64,000 nucleotides of DNA from Alkalispirochaeta americana (GCF_900156105.1 NZ_FTMS01000001.1:124001-188000), one strand, 5' to 3'. Numbered from the stretch's first letter, positions 24,037 to 32,933 are shown. A program made the numbers and translations. Notes: generated by a model not told the origin, from the sequence alone.

Positions 24037-25566
24037 TCAGCGGGTACTCTCGGCGAGGAGAAACTCCTCGACCTCGTCGAAAAATATCGCCTCGGTCTGC
24101 TCGTCGATGGGGGGACTCAGGAGACTCACCACCACGTAGACCAGGGCGTTCACGGGAAGGGTAGGAATAACGGGGTGGAGATCAAAGAGCAGAACCCGGG
24201 CCCCCTGGGCATCTCGTACAATCAGACCCAGAATGAGATAGATCGTTCCCACCAGCGTGGCCGCTATGGCACCCTGTTTTGATCCTCGCTTCCAGAGAAG
24301 GCCTCCCACCAGAGCCGGCGCCCACTGGGCAAAGCCGGGCACGCTCACGTCGGTAAGATAGAGAGCCATCGCTTCCTGTCCCAGCCCCAGCTCAACAGCG
24401 GCGGTAACCAGAAGACTGGCCGCCACAATAGCTATTACGGCCCACCGGGCGATAGCTGTGATCTCCCGGTCTCCGGCATCGGGTTTGATCACCCCCTGCA
24501 CCAGATCCCGTGCCACGAGAATGCTGGACATCATGAGTTGGACCGCAGCGGTGGAAATGGCCGCTGCAACCACCCCCATGAGGACAAAAACACCGAACCA
24601 GGGGGGCAGATAGGTTTGAATGATGGTTTGTACAATCCTGTCAGCCTCGGCAGCATCGGTTATTCCCGGCGCCACGGCAGGAGCCACCAGGGAACCCCAG
24701 ATGAAAGGGATGATATAGAAGAAAAGTCCGCCCAGGGTGAAAATCAGCAAAGGGAACCACTTGAAGAGCTTTTTGTCGCGGGCCGTCATGGCACCAATGG
24801 TGATATGGGGCCACGAAAAGGCCAGAAGTCCCACAAGAAAGGTGCCAAAGATCAGCACCGGTGTGTAGGTCCCCTCCGGGCCGGGTGCTGCCAGTTTGGC
24901 TGGCTCTGCTTCAGCAATCCGGGCGGCCGCCTCGGCAAGGCCTCCCTGGGGAAAAAGCACCGCCACGATCCACAGGAGAGATCCCAGAAGCGCTGTCACG
25001 TAGACTGTTCCCAGGAAAATATTCACCCAGGCAACGATACGCATTCCCCCCAACAGCACCAGGACGATCAGCAGGACCGCCGTGTAGGCTGCGCCCACCC
25101 AGAGAGGGAGTCCGGTGAGCGCCTCAAACCCCCGTCCCACGCCCAGGGGCTGCACACCCACATAGGGAACAATGAAGGCCAGAATTGTCACCGAAAGGAT
25201 GAGTCGCAGTGCTTTGGACTGATACCGCTCAGCCAGGAGCTCCACGGGGGAGAGAAACTGGTTGAGTTTTGCCAGGGCCCACAAGCGTGGCCCCAGGAAC
25301 ATATACAGGCCGGCAAAACCGGCAACAGATCCCCAGATGAAGAAGACGTACCCCGGACCTTCCCGGTAGAGAACTCCCGGGAAGCCGTAAAAGGTCCAAC
25401 TTGAAGAGATGGCGAAGAGAACAAAGAAGAACATCACCACCACACCAATGGTTCGGCCGCCCAGCATGAAGTCCTCGGCCGTGCGGGCGGATATTTTGTA
25501 TCCGTAGGCCGCCATGGCGATGATAATCAGACCGAAGAGGCCCAGGGCAAAGAGATCGAATGTCAT
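24037..25566 (-). CDS. Sodium:solute symporter (SSS family)
   Basis: Inner-membrane Na+-coupled importer of 509 residues with about 13 membrane segments. The SSS features include LGGRTIGV and SSSWTFYGFPG near the N-terminus, and AAISTAAVQLMMSSILVARD in the middle. GGGAGGT lies 7 bp before the ATG. It follows a 77-residue membrane protein, a common pairing for SSS transporters, and precedes the two chimeric synthetase genes. The substrate is unknown; an organic acid such as acetate or another carboxylate is a guess from the neighbouring acyl-activating enzymes. Confidence 0.88.
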   Translation of the reverse strand: MTFDLFALGLFGLIIIAMAAYGYKISARTAEDFMLGGRTIGVVVMFFFVLFAISSSWTFYGFPGVLYREGPGYVFFIWGSVAGFAGLYMFLGPRLWALAKLNQFLSPVELLAERYQSKALRLILSVTILAFIVPYVGVQPLGVGRGFEALTGLPLWVGAAYTAVLLIVLVLLGGMRIVAWVNIFLGTVYVTALLGSLLWIVAVLFPQGGLAEAAARIAEAEPAKLAAPGPEGTYTPVLIFGTFLVGLLAFSWPHITIGAMTARDKKLFKWFPLLIFTLGGLFFYIIPFIWGSLVAPAVAPGITDAAEADRIVQTIIQTYLPPWFGVFVLMGVVAAAISTAAVQLMMSSILVARDLVQGVIKPDAGDREITAIARWAVIAIVAASLLVTAAVELGLGQEAMALYLTDVSVPGFAQWAPALVGGLLWKRGSKQGAIAATLVGTIYLILGLIVRDAQGARVLLFDLHPVIPTLPVNALVYVVVSLLSPPIDEQTEAIFFDEVEEFLLAESTR

Positions 25567-25584
25567 AACGGTACCTCCCGAAGA

Positions 25585-25818
25585 TCAGCGATAGGGCCAG
25601 AAAAAGAAAAAATAGACCACGTAGGCCACCAGCCAGGCCACCACAAAGGAGACGCCCGTAAAGAGGGGCATTGTCATCCATCCAAAAAACAGGATCGGTT
25701 CACCACCGGGGGGTAGTTCGAGCAATCCCGTGAACACTGTCGCTGCCAGGGCAACAATCGTTGCCAGAAGAAACAGGAGGTACACTCTCCCCGGGCCATG
25801 ACCCAGCATTTCGCGCAT
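25585..25818 (-). CDS. Small two-to-three-helix membrane protein paired with the symporter
   Basis: A 77-residue membrane protein with hydrophobic segments at about 12-32 and 45-70 and a basic end. It stands 18 bp upstream of the symporter gene and has AAAAGGAGG about 7 bp before its ATG. Small proteins of the DUF3311/DUF485 type often accompany SSS symporters and may be accessory subunits. I recognise the arrangement, not a definite family. Confidence 0.75.
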   Translation of the reverse strand: MREMLGHGPGRVYLLFLLATIVALAATVFTGLLELPPGGEPILFFGWMTMPLFTGVSFVVAWLVAYVVYFFFFWPYR

Positions 25819-25857
25819 GCCGCGCCTCCTTTTGAGATAAGGTGAATAGGTAAATTC

Positions 25858-25886
25858 AAACTACAGCGGACGGGGGGGCCTGTCAA
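25858..25886 (-). promoter_or_regulatory. Promoter of the symporter operon
   Basis: A consensus TTGACA (25886-25881) and TAGTTT (25863-25858) on the minus strand are 17 bp apart. The same pair of hexamers, with the same spacing, stands before the tRNA-Ala gene. Confidence 0.65.
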
Positions 25887-25918
25887 TAAAAAAGCGGTCA
25901 GTGACCGACAAAAATGCA

Positions 25919-25946
25919 GAAAAAAGCCCCCCTGAGCCCGGGGGGC
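25919..25946 (-). terminator. Rho-independent terminator after the PfkB-like gene
   Basis: On the minus strand GCCCCCC and GGGGGGC enclose a 7-base loop and are followed by a run of T. It lies about 30 bp after the PfkB-like stop codon. Confidence 0.8.
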
Positions 25947-25978
25947 GGTTGTATTCTTCCCCGGAAACCTCGAAATCC

Positions 25979-26965
25979 TCAGGAAATGGTCAGAAAAATC
26001 TCTCTGATCCGTTCCCGTTTGTCTCTGGGGCGGTGTTCGCTGGAGAGGGCCGATCCCTGGGTCCGGCAGTATTCGCTGGTGGCGATTCCCCAGCGCACCG
26101 CCTGGTGAAGGTCGCAGGCTTGTTCCCCCTGGTCCAGCTGCTCTGCCAGGGATGCTGCGAGAGCCCCCGTGAAGGGTTCCCAGTAGGCTGGCGCGGGCTG
26201 GGTGGTGAGGGTTGCTTCCAGGGGCAGAAAGGTCCCACCGGCGGTTCTGAAAAAGATGTCTCCTCCCGTGGCAACGATGATCACCGCCGACACCCCCAGG
26301 TGCAGGAAATTCTCCGCCGCTGCGGGTGCATCGGGCTGGCCCGTAAGGATCAGAGCCTGCTCTTCCGTGAGGAGTAGCAACTCCGTCGCGGCGCAGGTGA
26401 GGGGGAGATCCCCCAGGAGGGAGCCCTCCCGAGGCAGGAGCGTGTCCGATGCACTGTGGACAATCGTGAGGGCACCCGCCGAGCGGGCACGGTCCACCGC
26501 TTTGTGGAGGTCGGGCAGGAGCGGAGCCAGTGTGCCTGTTGCCTCAAAGGAGGTGATGGTGTGGTGATAAAAGGTCTCGGGGATATGGTTGAGGCAAAAC
26601 TTTTCTGTTACTCCGGGGGTGTAGGTTGCTTCAGGGATATCCCTGGTTTCCTGGAGACCGGTCTCCTCCCGGGGCGGCTGGTTGTTCCGGGCAAAGTGCA
26701 TCTGAGGCGTTTCCCCGGGGGTCTGAATAAAGTGATCCCAGTGGATCGATGTTCTGGAGAGGAGTTCCACCAGGCGGTTTCCGGCAGGGTCGTTCCCCCG
26801 AAGACCGTAGAGCGAAACGGGAAGGCCCCGGGGTCTCAGCAACTGCGCTGCGTGAAGAAGTGCCACTGCCACGGAGCCTCCCAGGATGCCCCGGGAGGGG
26901 TCCTGGCAGGCTTTCCGGGGGTATTCGAGATAGGGAGCCCCGATTCCCGCAATTGTCACATCCAT
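25979..26965 (-). CDS. PfkB/ribokinase-family protein with altered catalytic motif
   Basis: A 328-residue protein with the ribokinase fold pattern: GILGGSVAVALLHAAQLL near the N-terminus, SLYGLRGNDPAGNRLVELL, and TEEQALILTGQPD with a following strand VSAVIIVATGGD. The usual GAGDAFTGAL anion-hole and catalytic motif reads AYWEPFTGAL, so the glycines are gone and the catalytic Asp is replaced by Glu or lost. It may be inactive or bind sugar without phosphorylation. ATG 26965 (MDVTIAGIG) has GGTGAGG about 5 bp upstream. The upstream genes encode a sugar-type symporter and a DUF2721 protein. Confidence 0.7.
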   Translation of the reverse strand: MDVTIAGIGAPYLEYPRKACQDPSRGILGGSVAVALLHAAQLLRPRGLPVSLYGLRGNDPAGNRLVELLSRTSIHWDHFIQTPGETPQMHFARNNQPPREETGLQETRDIPEATYTPGVTEKFCLNHIPETFYHHTITSFEATGTLAPLLPDLHKAVDRARSAGALTIVHSASDTLLPREGSLLGDLPLTCAATELLLLTEEQALILTGQPDAPAAAENFLHLGVSAVIIVATGGDIFFRTAGGTFLPLEATLTTQPAPAYWEPFTGALAASLAEQLDQGEQACDLHQAVRWGIATSEYCRTQGSALSSEHRPRDKRERIREIFLTIS

Positions 26966-27006
26966 GGGCACCTCACCGAGGCAGGTTTCCTTTGTTCCAT
27001 GTTCAT
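26956..27006 (-). CDS. Possible 16-residue leader peptide overlapping the PfkB-like start
   Basis: A short frame MNMEQRKPASVRCPWM has a strong GGGAGGAG site 2-3 bp before its ATG, and its stop lies just inside the PfkB-like gene. Its translation could couple ribosomes to the main start. It may be chance; no family is known. Confidence 0.25.
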   Translation of the reverse strand: MNMEQRKPASVRCPWM

Positions 27007-27133
27007 GTCTCCTCCCGGGCAGGTTCCGTGCAGGTCCCTGTCAGAGTTATGCGGTTGCAACCGAGTGACAGCTTACCATGGTTCGTACCGATTTTGGAGA
27101 GGACTTTCTCCGGTGATTATCCTGTCCCGGGAA

Positions 27134-28489
27134 CTATCCTCTCCCGCCCGCCTCTTTTTCCCTGCGGGCGATCTTCTGCTGAATTTCTTCGTGGCGGGCC
27201 CGGGTAATGGGATAGAAATGAAGGATCACGATGCCTGCGATGAAACAAAGCGCCGGCAAGGGGCCTGCGATCAGGCGGATTCCCAGGAGTGCCGAAGCCG
27301 GCTGTTCAGGAACTATTCCTCCGAGGGTCTCGCGATATCCAAAAAGCGTGAGTACCCATCCGTTCAGGGCGATTCCCAGGGCCTGGCCGATCTTGGCCAT
27401 GAACGTCCACTGCCCGTAGAAGACTCCCTCCCGGCGGATGCCGTTCTCGGCATAATCGTAGTCCACCACATCGGGGAGGATCGCAAAGGGCATCACGTAC
27501 TGCGTTGCAAAGCCCGCCCCGGCCACGGCCATGATAAGGTAGGCCAGGCCGGGACCTGTTTTGTGTCCCAGCACATAAAAGATCAGCACCGCTGCGGCGA
27601 AGATTCCCATTCCCAGATTATAGCTGCTGCGTTTGCCGATATGCCCCGAAATCCGGACCCAGAGGGGAATCCAAACCATGGTTGAACCAAGAAGGATCGG
27701 CATGGCGATCTGAAAGGCCCCCTCGTCCTGGTATATGAAACGGAAATAATAGAGAAGCGCCCCCTGGAGAATATTTATCCCCGCGATATGCAACGACCAG
27801 GGAATCAGGGCCAACAGAAAGGGCTTGAGACGAAGAACCTCCAGGTGCGAGCGAAGAAGGTTTTTCTGTGGCACGTTTTTCCGGAGCGGTTCCTCCCGGA
27901 CTGCCACCACCACCACCAGGCTGGAGGCGGCGATCACTCCGCCGATAACAACACTCATGGCAACCCATCCCGGCGCCCCGCCTCCAAAGAGGTGTACCAG
28001 GGGAAGAATGGCCACAGCCCCGATGAAGGTCCCCACCACGGCAAAGGACATGCGGTAGCCGTTGAGAAGGGTTCTCTCGTGAAAGTCATCGGTCAGGTCC
28101 GGTGTAAGCGCTCCGTAGGGAATGTTTATGAAGGTATAGCCTGTGTTCACCAGGCAGTAGGCCAGGACAACCCACAGAAAGGGCCGTCCTGGGGCCGGCA
28201 GGAACATCATGATCAGACTTGCCCAAATCAGCCAGGATCCGGCGAATATCCAGGGACGGCGGCGTCCGAACCGTCCGGGAGTCCGGTCAGAGAGATAGCC
28301 CGTGACGGGATCGCTCAGGGCATCCCAGATCTTTCCTATCATCAGGGCTGTGCCGGCTGTCGCAGCCGCCATCCCTGCCACATCGGTCAAATAAAAGAGC
28401 AGATAGAACCCGCTCATGGTGAAGAAGAGGTTTCCGCCGAGATCTCCTGCGCCGAAACCGAGTTTGACCCTCCAGGTCAGTCGTCGCAT
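27134..28489 (-). CDS. GPH-family (MelB-like) cation:sugar symporter
   Basis: Inner-membrane transporter of 451 residues with about 12 membrane segments. Family markers are FGAGDLGGNLFF at the start, IWDALSDPVTGYLSDRTPGRFGRRRPW in loop 2-3 (cited here in parts: SDPVTGYLSD, FGRRRPW), and ILPDVVDYDY in the second half. It is likely a Na+- or H+-coupled glycoside, pentoside or hexuronide importer. The start overlaps the DUF2721 gene by 13 bp and has no strong ribosome binding site, so translation is probably coupled. Confidence 0.88.
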   Translation of the reverse strand: MRRLTWRVKLGFGAGDLGGNLFFTMSGFYLLFYLTDVAGMAAATAGTALMIGKIWDALSDPVTGYLSDRTPGRFGRRRPWIFAGSWLIWASLIMMFLPAPGRPFLWVVLAYCLVNTGYTFINIPYGALTPDLTDDFHERTLLNGYRMSFAVVGTFIGAVAILPLVHLFGGGAPGWVAMSVVIGGVIAASSLVVVVAVREEPLRKNVPQKNLLRSHLEVLRLKPFLLALIPWSLHIAGINILQGALLYYFRFIYQDEGAFQIAMPILLGSTMVWIPLWVRISGHIGKRSSYNLGMGIFAAAVLIFYVLGHKTGPGLAYLIMAVAGAGFATQYVMPFAILPDVVDYDYAENGIRREGVFYGQWTFMAKIGQALGIALNGWVLTLFGYRETLGGIVPEQPASALLGIRLIAGPLPALCFIAGIVILHFYPITRARHEEIQQKIARREKEAGGRG

Positions 28490-28878
28490 GGTTCGTCCAT
28501 GTCGGCAAGCTGGAGCTGGAGCGCCCCGATAGATATGTTTACCTCCCAGAGTGAGAGAGCCAGAGAAGCCAGCATTGCCGCCAGGGCAGCAATAAAGAGA
28601 AACTCTCCTGCCAGGATGCGCCCCATGAAGAGAAGCAGCATGGTAACCACACAGAGGAAAAAGGAGGTTACCCCCATGGCCTGCATCCAGACAATGATCT
28701 TCAGACGCAGTCGGAGATTTGTGATCTGGCCTGCCACGTGGGTTTTGGGGTCTTGCTGGTACTGCTGGTGCAACTGGCGCACGAGACCCGCCAGGGTGAT
28801 GAATCGGTTGGTGTAGGCGAGCAACAAGAGGGATATACCGGGAAAGAGTAACGCCGGAGTAGTGAGTGTAAAATCCAT
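28477..28878 (-). CDS. DUF2721-family membrane protein
   Basis: A 133-residue protein with three membrane segments at about 8-26, 66-90 and 93-113. The start TTPALLFPGISLLLLAYTNRF is typical of DUF2721, a family of unknown function. It overlaps the downstream symporter gene by 13 bp. No ribosome binding site is evident before the ATG. It is transcribed divergently from the glycosyltransferase gene. Confidence 0.8.
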   Translation of the reverse strand: MDFTLTTPALLFPGISLLLLAYTNRFITLAGLVRQLHQQYQQDPKTHVAGQITNLRLRLKIIVWMQAMGVTSFFLCVVTMLLLFMGRILAGEFLFIAALAAMLASLALSLWEVNISIGALQLQLADMDEPCDD

Positions 28879-28966
28879 GGAAAGAATGTACTATATCGCG
28901 GGGCCTGGAGGCATCTCCTTTCCCCTCTGAAAAAGAGTGTTTATACTGTCACGGGGGGTGAAATGT

Positions 28967-30280
28967 ATGAAAATTGTGATTTTTACGGACACGTACTTGC
29001 CCAAAATCGATGGCGTCGGAATATCGACCGATCAATTTTGCCGGCTCCTGGTGGCGAGAGGTCATGAGTTTATTATCTGCGCACCCCAGTACGGTGGTGA
29101 CCACAATCAGCCCGACCAGAGTGAGGGTGAAGGCGAGGGTATCAGGATTATTCGCTTTCCCAACAGGGCCCTTCCTTCCTATCCCGAGGTCAAGCTGGCA
29201 CGGCTCTCGCTCCGGAGGATCCGCGAAGCCATGGCAGATAAACCGGACCTGGTTCATATCCAGACTCCGGGGCTCCTTGGTCAATACGGCATCGCCGCCG
29301 CCCGGCTCTATTCCGTGCCCGTGGTGGGCACCTATCACACCATGGTGAACGAGGTGGGGATGTATCTCTCACCCTATCGGTTGTTCAAGCTGGACAAACT
29401 GGTGGAGAAGGTCAAGGATACCCTCTCGCTGGACCTCAGAACCGAGCTCACCCGGGCAGAGCACTCCAACCGGCGTTCTCTGGCAAATAAAATCATCCTG
29501 CGTCTTACCAACGAACTCTATAACCGCTGCGAGGTGGTTATTTCTCCCACGGAGCTGATCGCCTCAGAACTGCGCGCCGCCGGGGTCCGTCGGCCCCTGA
29601 AGATCGTCTCCAACGGTCTCGACCTCGAAACCTTCCACGGGGAGCCCCGCCAGCTCGAGGGAGGGGAAATCCGCTATCTCCACGCAGGGAGAATCTCTTT
29701 TGAAAAAAACGTGGACATTCTGCTCTGGGCATTTTCCAGAATTCTCCAGGACCAGCCCCGGGCCACGCTGGACATCGTGGGCGACGGCCCGGCGCTTCCA
29801 ACATTGCGGACCGAGGCGGAGCGGCTGGGAATAGCCTCTTCTGTGTCATTCAAGGGCTTTGTCCCCCGAAGCGAGCTGGCGCAACTGTACCCCCGGTATG
29901 ATTGCTTCCTGACGGCCTCCACCATGGAGACCCAGGGCCTGGTTGTCCTGGAGGCTCTTGCCAGCGGGCTTCCCGCCGTGGGCGTCGATTCTTACGCCTT
30001 GCCGGAGCTGATCCACTCCGGGGAAAACGGCTACCTGGCACGACCCTTCGACGACGAGGAGATCGCTGTGAAGGCGATTCAGGTTACCTCCGATGCCGAG
30101 CGCTACGCCCGGTTCTCCCGGCGGAGTATCGAGATCGCCCAGGGTCACGACGTGAACCGGAGCGCGGACCTGCTGGAGGAGATATACGCGGCCGCTGTGG
30201 GGGGGAGTTTCCGGACGGGCCGCCGGAAGCCCGGCCCGGATCACCCCTCGGAAACGCCGCCCCAGTTTCCCGATTTGTGA
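28967..30280 (+). CDS. Family 4 glycosyltransferase, possibly a diacylglycerol glucosyltransferase
   Basis: GT-B enzyme of 437 residues. The N-terminal half has KIVIFTDTYLPKIDGVGIS and LVHIQTPGLLGQYGIAAAR; the C-terminal half has the donor-site motif (SNGLDLETFHG, GRISFEKNVDILLWAF, DIVGDGPALP) and the E-x7-E region ASTMETQGLVVLEALASGLP. These resemble membrane-surface enzymes that glucosylate diacylglycerol, but sugar and acceptor are not fixed. ATG 28967 has a G-rich site upstream; -10-like TTATACT lies just before. A Pro-rich tail of about 25 residues ends the protein. Confidence 0.85.
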   Translation: MKIVIFTDTYLPKIDGVGISTDQFCRLLVARGHEFIICAPQYGGDHNQPDQSEGEGEGIRIIRFPNRALPSYPEVKLARLSLRRIREAMADKPDLVHIQTPGLLGQYGIAAARLYSVPVVGTYHTMVNEVGMYLSPYRLFKLDKLVEKVKDTLSLDLRTELTRAEHSNRRSLANKIILRLTNELYNRCEVVISPTELIASELRAAGVRRPLKIVSNGLDLETFHGEPRQLEGGEIRYLHAGRISFEKNVDILLWAFSRILQDQPRATLDIVGDGPALPTLRTEAERLGIASSVSFKGFVPRSELAQLYPRYDCFLTASTMETQGLVVLEALASGLPAVGVDSYALPELIHSGENGYLARPFDDEEIAVKAIQVTSDAERYARFSRRSIEIAQGHDVNRSADLLEEIYAAAVGGSFRTGRRKPGPDHPSETPPQFPDL

Positions 30281-30322
30281 CCGGCCCTGCCGGACTGCCC
30301 GGCGGGGAGCCCCGCCTGGGGT

Positions 30323-30811
30323 CTAGTGGTCTACGCTGCCGGGGCCCTGGTGGACGTGGCCGTGGTCCAGTTCATCCTGGGTTGCGGCCCGGATATCGGC
30401 GATCTCCACGTCAAAAATCAGGGTTTCACCCGCCAGGGGGTGGTTTCCGTCGAGGGTTACCTGCTCTTCACCCACATCAATGAGAGTTACCACCAGATCC
30501 TGTCCTTCGGCAGCTTGAGCCCGAAACTGCATCCCCGGGGTGAGTGCTTCTTCCGAAGGAAGGTTGTCGCGGGGAACGGTGAAGACCAGCTCTTCCTGGC
30601 GCTCGCCGTAGGCATCGCCCGGGGCTATGGTGGTGTTTACTTTGTCTCCCACGGCTTTTCCCTCCAGAGCCGATTCCAGCCCGGGAATGATGTTCTGGTG
30701 GCCGTGGAGGTACGCCAGCCCTCCTGTCTCGTCGGAAGAGTCGAGGACTGAGCCCTCGCCGTTGCGGAGCGTGTACTGAATTGTTACTACCGAATCGTTT
30801 GCAATGGTCAT
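30323..30811 (-). CDS. slyD: SlyD-type FKBP peptidyl-prolyl isomerase
   Basis: Cytoplasmic folding helper of 162 residues. FKBP core segments are VTIQYTLRNGEGSVLDSS and HGHQNIIPGLESALEGKAVGD (cited as HGHQNIIPGLESAL), and the inserted chaperone flap lies around 65-130, ending with NHPLAGETLIFDVEI. The C-terminal tail has several His residues (DELDHGHVHQGPGSVDH), suggesting metal binding. AAGGAGG lies 7-8 bp before the ATG. A promoter and a terminator-like hairpin precede it and may define a separate small RNA or an attenuated leader. Confidence 0.9.
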   Translation of the reverse strand: MTIANDSVVTIQYTLRNGEGSVLDSSDETGGLAYLHGHQNIIPGLESALEGKAVGDKVNTTIAPGDAYGERQEELVFTVPRDNLPSEEALTPGMQFRAQAAEGQDLVVTLIDVGEEQVTLDGNHPLAGETLIFDVEIADIRAATQDELDHGHVHQGPGSVDH

Positions 30812-30872
30812 GATGGAAGCCTCCTTGCGGCTTGTGTCCGTTCTGAGTGTTCCGCAGATGTAAGTGCCCCGC

Positions 30873-30907
30873 AGAAAAACAAAAAGCCGGGGCTACGTGT
30901 CCGGCTT
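30873..30907 (-). terminator. Terminator or attenuator hairpin before slyD
   Basis: AAGCCGG (30907-30901) pairs with CCGGCTT (30890-30884) on the minus strand, followed by a T-rich stretch. It lies 60 bp before the slyD start codon, with a promoter upstream and no gene between. Confidence 0.6.
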
Positions 30908-30957
30908 GGAGCTTCCCCAATCTGATGCGGGCGAGACACCTCTCTTCTGCCCGTTTC
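30873..30957 (-). ncRNA. Candidate small RNA or attenuator leader upstream of slyD
   Basis: On the minus strand a good promoter (30991-30962) is followed by an about 85-nt segment with two helices, CGGGC-N16-GCCCG and TTGG-N7-CCAA, and then a terminator AAGCCGG-N10-CCGGCTT with a T-rich tail. No reading frame is present. I do not recognise SRP, tmRNA, 6S or a known riboswitch class. It is either an independent small RNA or a regulated leader of slyD. Confidence 0.45.
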
Positions 30958-30961
30958 CTCC

Positions 30962-30991
30962 ATTGTAGGGACCGCCCGGCCAGGGTGTCAA
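30962..30991 (-). promoter_or_regulatory. Promoter upstream of the slyD leader
   Basis: TTGACA at 30991-30986 and TACAAT at 30967-30962 are separated by 18 bp on the minus strand. Confidence 0.6.
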
Positions 30992-31076
30992 CAGCACCTT
31001 CCCGGATGCAGCAAGATGCAGCAAGACGAAAAAGCATCCTTTCCAACAGGCCCTGGTAAGGTGTAGACTGGTACCA

Positions 31077-32828
31077 ATGGCACACACAGCAACAAAAGGA
31101 CGATCCCTTCCCTGGGATTTCCTGGATGAGTATCGAGGCGAACTTTTTTCCGGCACATGGCCAACCCTTCCTCAGTTGTTTGAGGTTTCCCTTCGCCGCT
31201 TCCCGGACCGTCCCTGTTTTACCGTGTACGAACCCGACCGGGTATCGCTCACATACCGGGAAGCTCACGACCGAATCACCGCCGTGGCGCGGCATCTGCG
31301 TTCCCTGGGAGTTCGTGAGGGCGACCGCGTCGCCGTAACAGGCAAGAACAGCCCCGAGTGGGCCGTGGCCTATCTGGCGGTGCTCTATGCGGGAGCTGTG
31401 GTAGTTCCCATCGATTACCAGCTCCACGACCAGGAGATTGCAAACCTGATCAAGGCAGGTGGGGCCGAGGTCCTCTTTGTCGACGAGGAACGGTTCGATT
31501 TCTTTCAGGCCGGAACGGTTCCCCTGAAGGCGGTCCTCAGCCTGGCCCGATCGAAAGAGCCCTATCTGTACAGCCTTCAGGATGACCTTCAGAGTCAGCA
31601 GGAGGCACTTCCTTCGGTCTCTGCCGATACCACGGCGGCCATCCTCTTTACCTCGGGCACAACGGGGCGGCCCAAGGGGGTCGTCCTCTCTCACGAGAAC
31701 CTGGTGGCCGACTGCTTTCTGGCTCAGGCGAACCTGACGCTCTATCATACCGATGTGTTCTACGCGCTCTTGCCCCTGCACCACAGTTATTGCATGTTGG
31801 CGGTCTTTATCGAGAGCCTCTCCGTGGGGGCCGAGACGGTTTTTGGAAAGCGTGTGGTTATCTCCCAGGTTTTACACGATCTGCGGGCTGCCGAGGTGAC
31901 GATGTTCCTGGGTGTTCCCCTGCTCTTCAACAAACTCCTGGCGGGAATAATGAGGGGTGTTCGCGAAAAAGGTCCTGTGGTGTACGGAGTTATCCGCATC
32001 CTCATGTGGAAAAGCGGTGTCGTCAAGAAACTCACCGGGATTAACCTCGGGAAAAAGCTCTTCAGCACCGTCCTGGAGAAGGCCTCGCTCTCCACAATCC
32101 GTATCTGTATCTCCGGAGGGGGGCCTCTGGCTCCCAGGGTGTTCCGCGCCTACAACCAGTTGGGGATCGATTTCATCCAGGGCTACGGTCTCACCGAGAC
32201 ATCGCCCATCCTCACGCTGAACCCCGTGGAACGCTACAAGGAGACCAGCGTAGGGAAAGTCCTTCCCGAGACGGATATCCGCATCATCAATGCCGATGAA
32301 CGCGGCGTGGGCGAGATCGTGGTAAAGGGACCCATGGTGATGCAGGGCTATTACGAGATGCCCCAGGAGACAGCCCGGGTCTTCACCGACGACGGCTACT
32401 TCCAGACCGGGGATATGGGATACCTGGACAATGAGCAGTATCTCTATCTCACGGGGCGGGCCAAGAACCTCATCGTCAGTGAGGGAGGGAAGAACGTTTA
32501 TCCTGAGGAGATCGAAAACTCCTTCCAGCTCTACGACGAGATCGCCCAGATTCTGGTGCGGGGGTACCAGTCCGAGCGGACCCCGGGGGCAGAGCTGATC
32601 GAAGCCCTGGTATACCCCAACAAGGATTTCTTCGCTGCCGGTGCTCCCGGTGGGGCAGGCCCTGAACAGGCGGCGTCACCGGAAGCGGTGGAGGCCCGCA
32701 TCAAGGCAATCATCGATGAGGTGAACAAGCGTCTTCAGCCCTATCAGCGCATATCCCGGACGCAGCTGGTGGAGCAGGAGATGGCAACCACCTCCACGAA
32801 AAAAATCAAGCGTGATACGGTAGATTAG
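31077..32828 (+). CDS. AMP-forming long-chain acyl-CoA synthetase
   Basis: Adenylate-forming enzyme of 583 residues, complete and unsplit. Motifs are FTSGTTGRPKGVVLSH (about 190-205), QGYGLTETSPI, the aspartate loop TGDMGYLDNEQY, GRAKNLIVSEGGKNVYPEE, and a C-terminal Lys in ATTSTKKIKRD. It activates a fatty or other carboxylic acid with ATP and CoA. The ATG 31077 has only a weak upstream site. It is a useful intact comparison for the chimeric pair at 21.6-24.0 kb. Confidence 0.88.
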   Translation: MAHTATKGRSLPWDFLDEYRGELFSGTWPTLPQLFEVSLRRFPDRPCFTVYEPDRVSLTYREAHDRITAVARHLRSLGVREGDRVAVTGKNSPEWAVAYLAVLYAGAVVVPIDYQLHDQEIANLIKAGGAEVLFVDEERFDFFQAGTVPLKAVLSLARSKEPYLYSLQDDLQSQQEALPSVSADTTAAILFTSGTTGRPKGVVLSHENLVADCFLAQANLTLYHTDVFYALLPLHHSYCMLAVFIESLSVGAETVFGKRVVISQVLHDLRAAEVTMFLGVPLLFNKLLAGIMRGVREKGPVVYGVIRILMWKSGVVKKLTGINLGKKLFSTVLEKASLSTIRICISGGGPLAPRVFRAYNQLGIDFIQGYGLTETSPILTLNPVERYKETSVGKVLPETDIRIINADERGVGEIVVKGPMVMQGYYEMPQETARVFTDDGYFQTGDMGYLDNEQYLYLTGRAKNLIVSEGGKNVYPEEIENSFQLYDEIAQILVRGYQSERTPGAELIEALVYPNKDFFAAGAPGGAGPEQAASPEAVEARIKAIIDEVNKRLQPYQRISRTQLVEQEMATTSTKKIKRDTVD

Positions 32829-32933
32829 AGAGCCCCCTCCCGTTTATACTGTTCCCGCCGGGGTGCTTCTGCGCCCCGGTGGATAACCTCTGTTGTATCC
32901 TCACACCGCAACCCAACTCACAAGGATAGATAT

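Noticed and set aside
22415-24139. A 574-codon open frame on the plus strand
   Set aside because: It is antisense to the chimeric gene pair, has no recognisable motif, and has biased residues typical of a mirror frame in GC-rich DNA.
30873-30957. Signal recognition particle RNA or a known riboswitch upstream of slyD
   Set aside because: The conserved SRP loop with GGAAG and AGCAGCC is missing, and none of the riboswitch core motifs I know could be matched.
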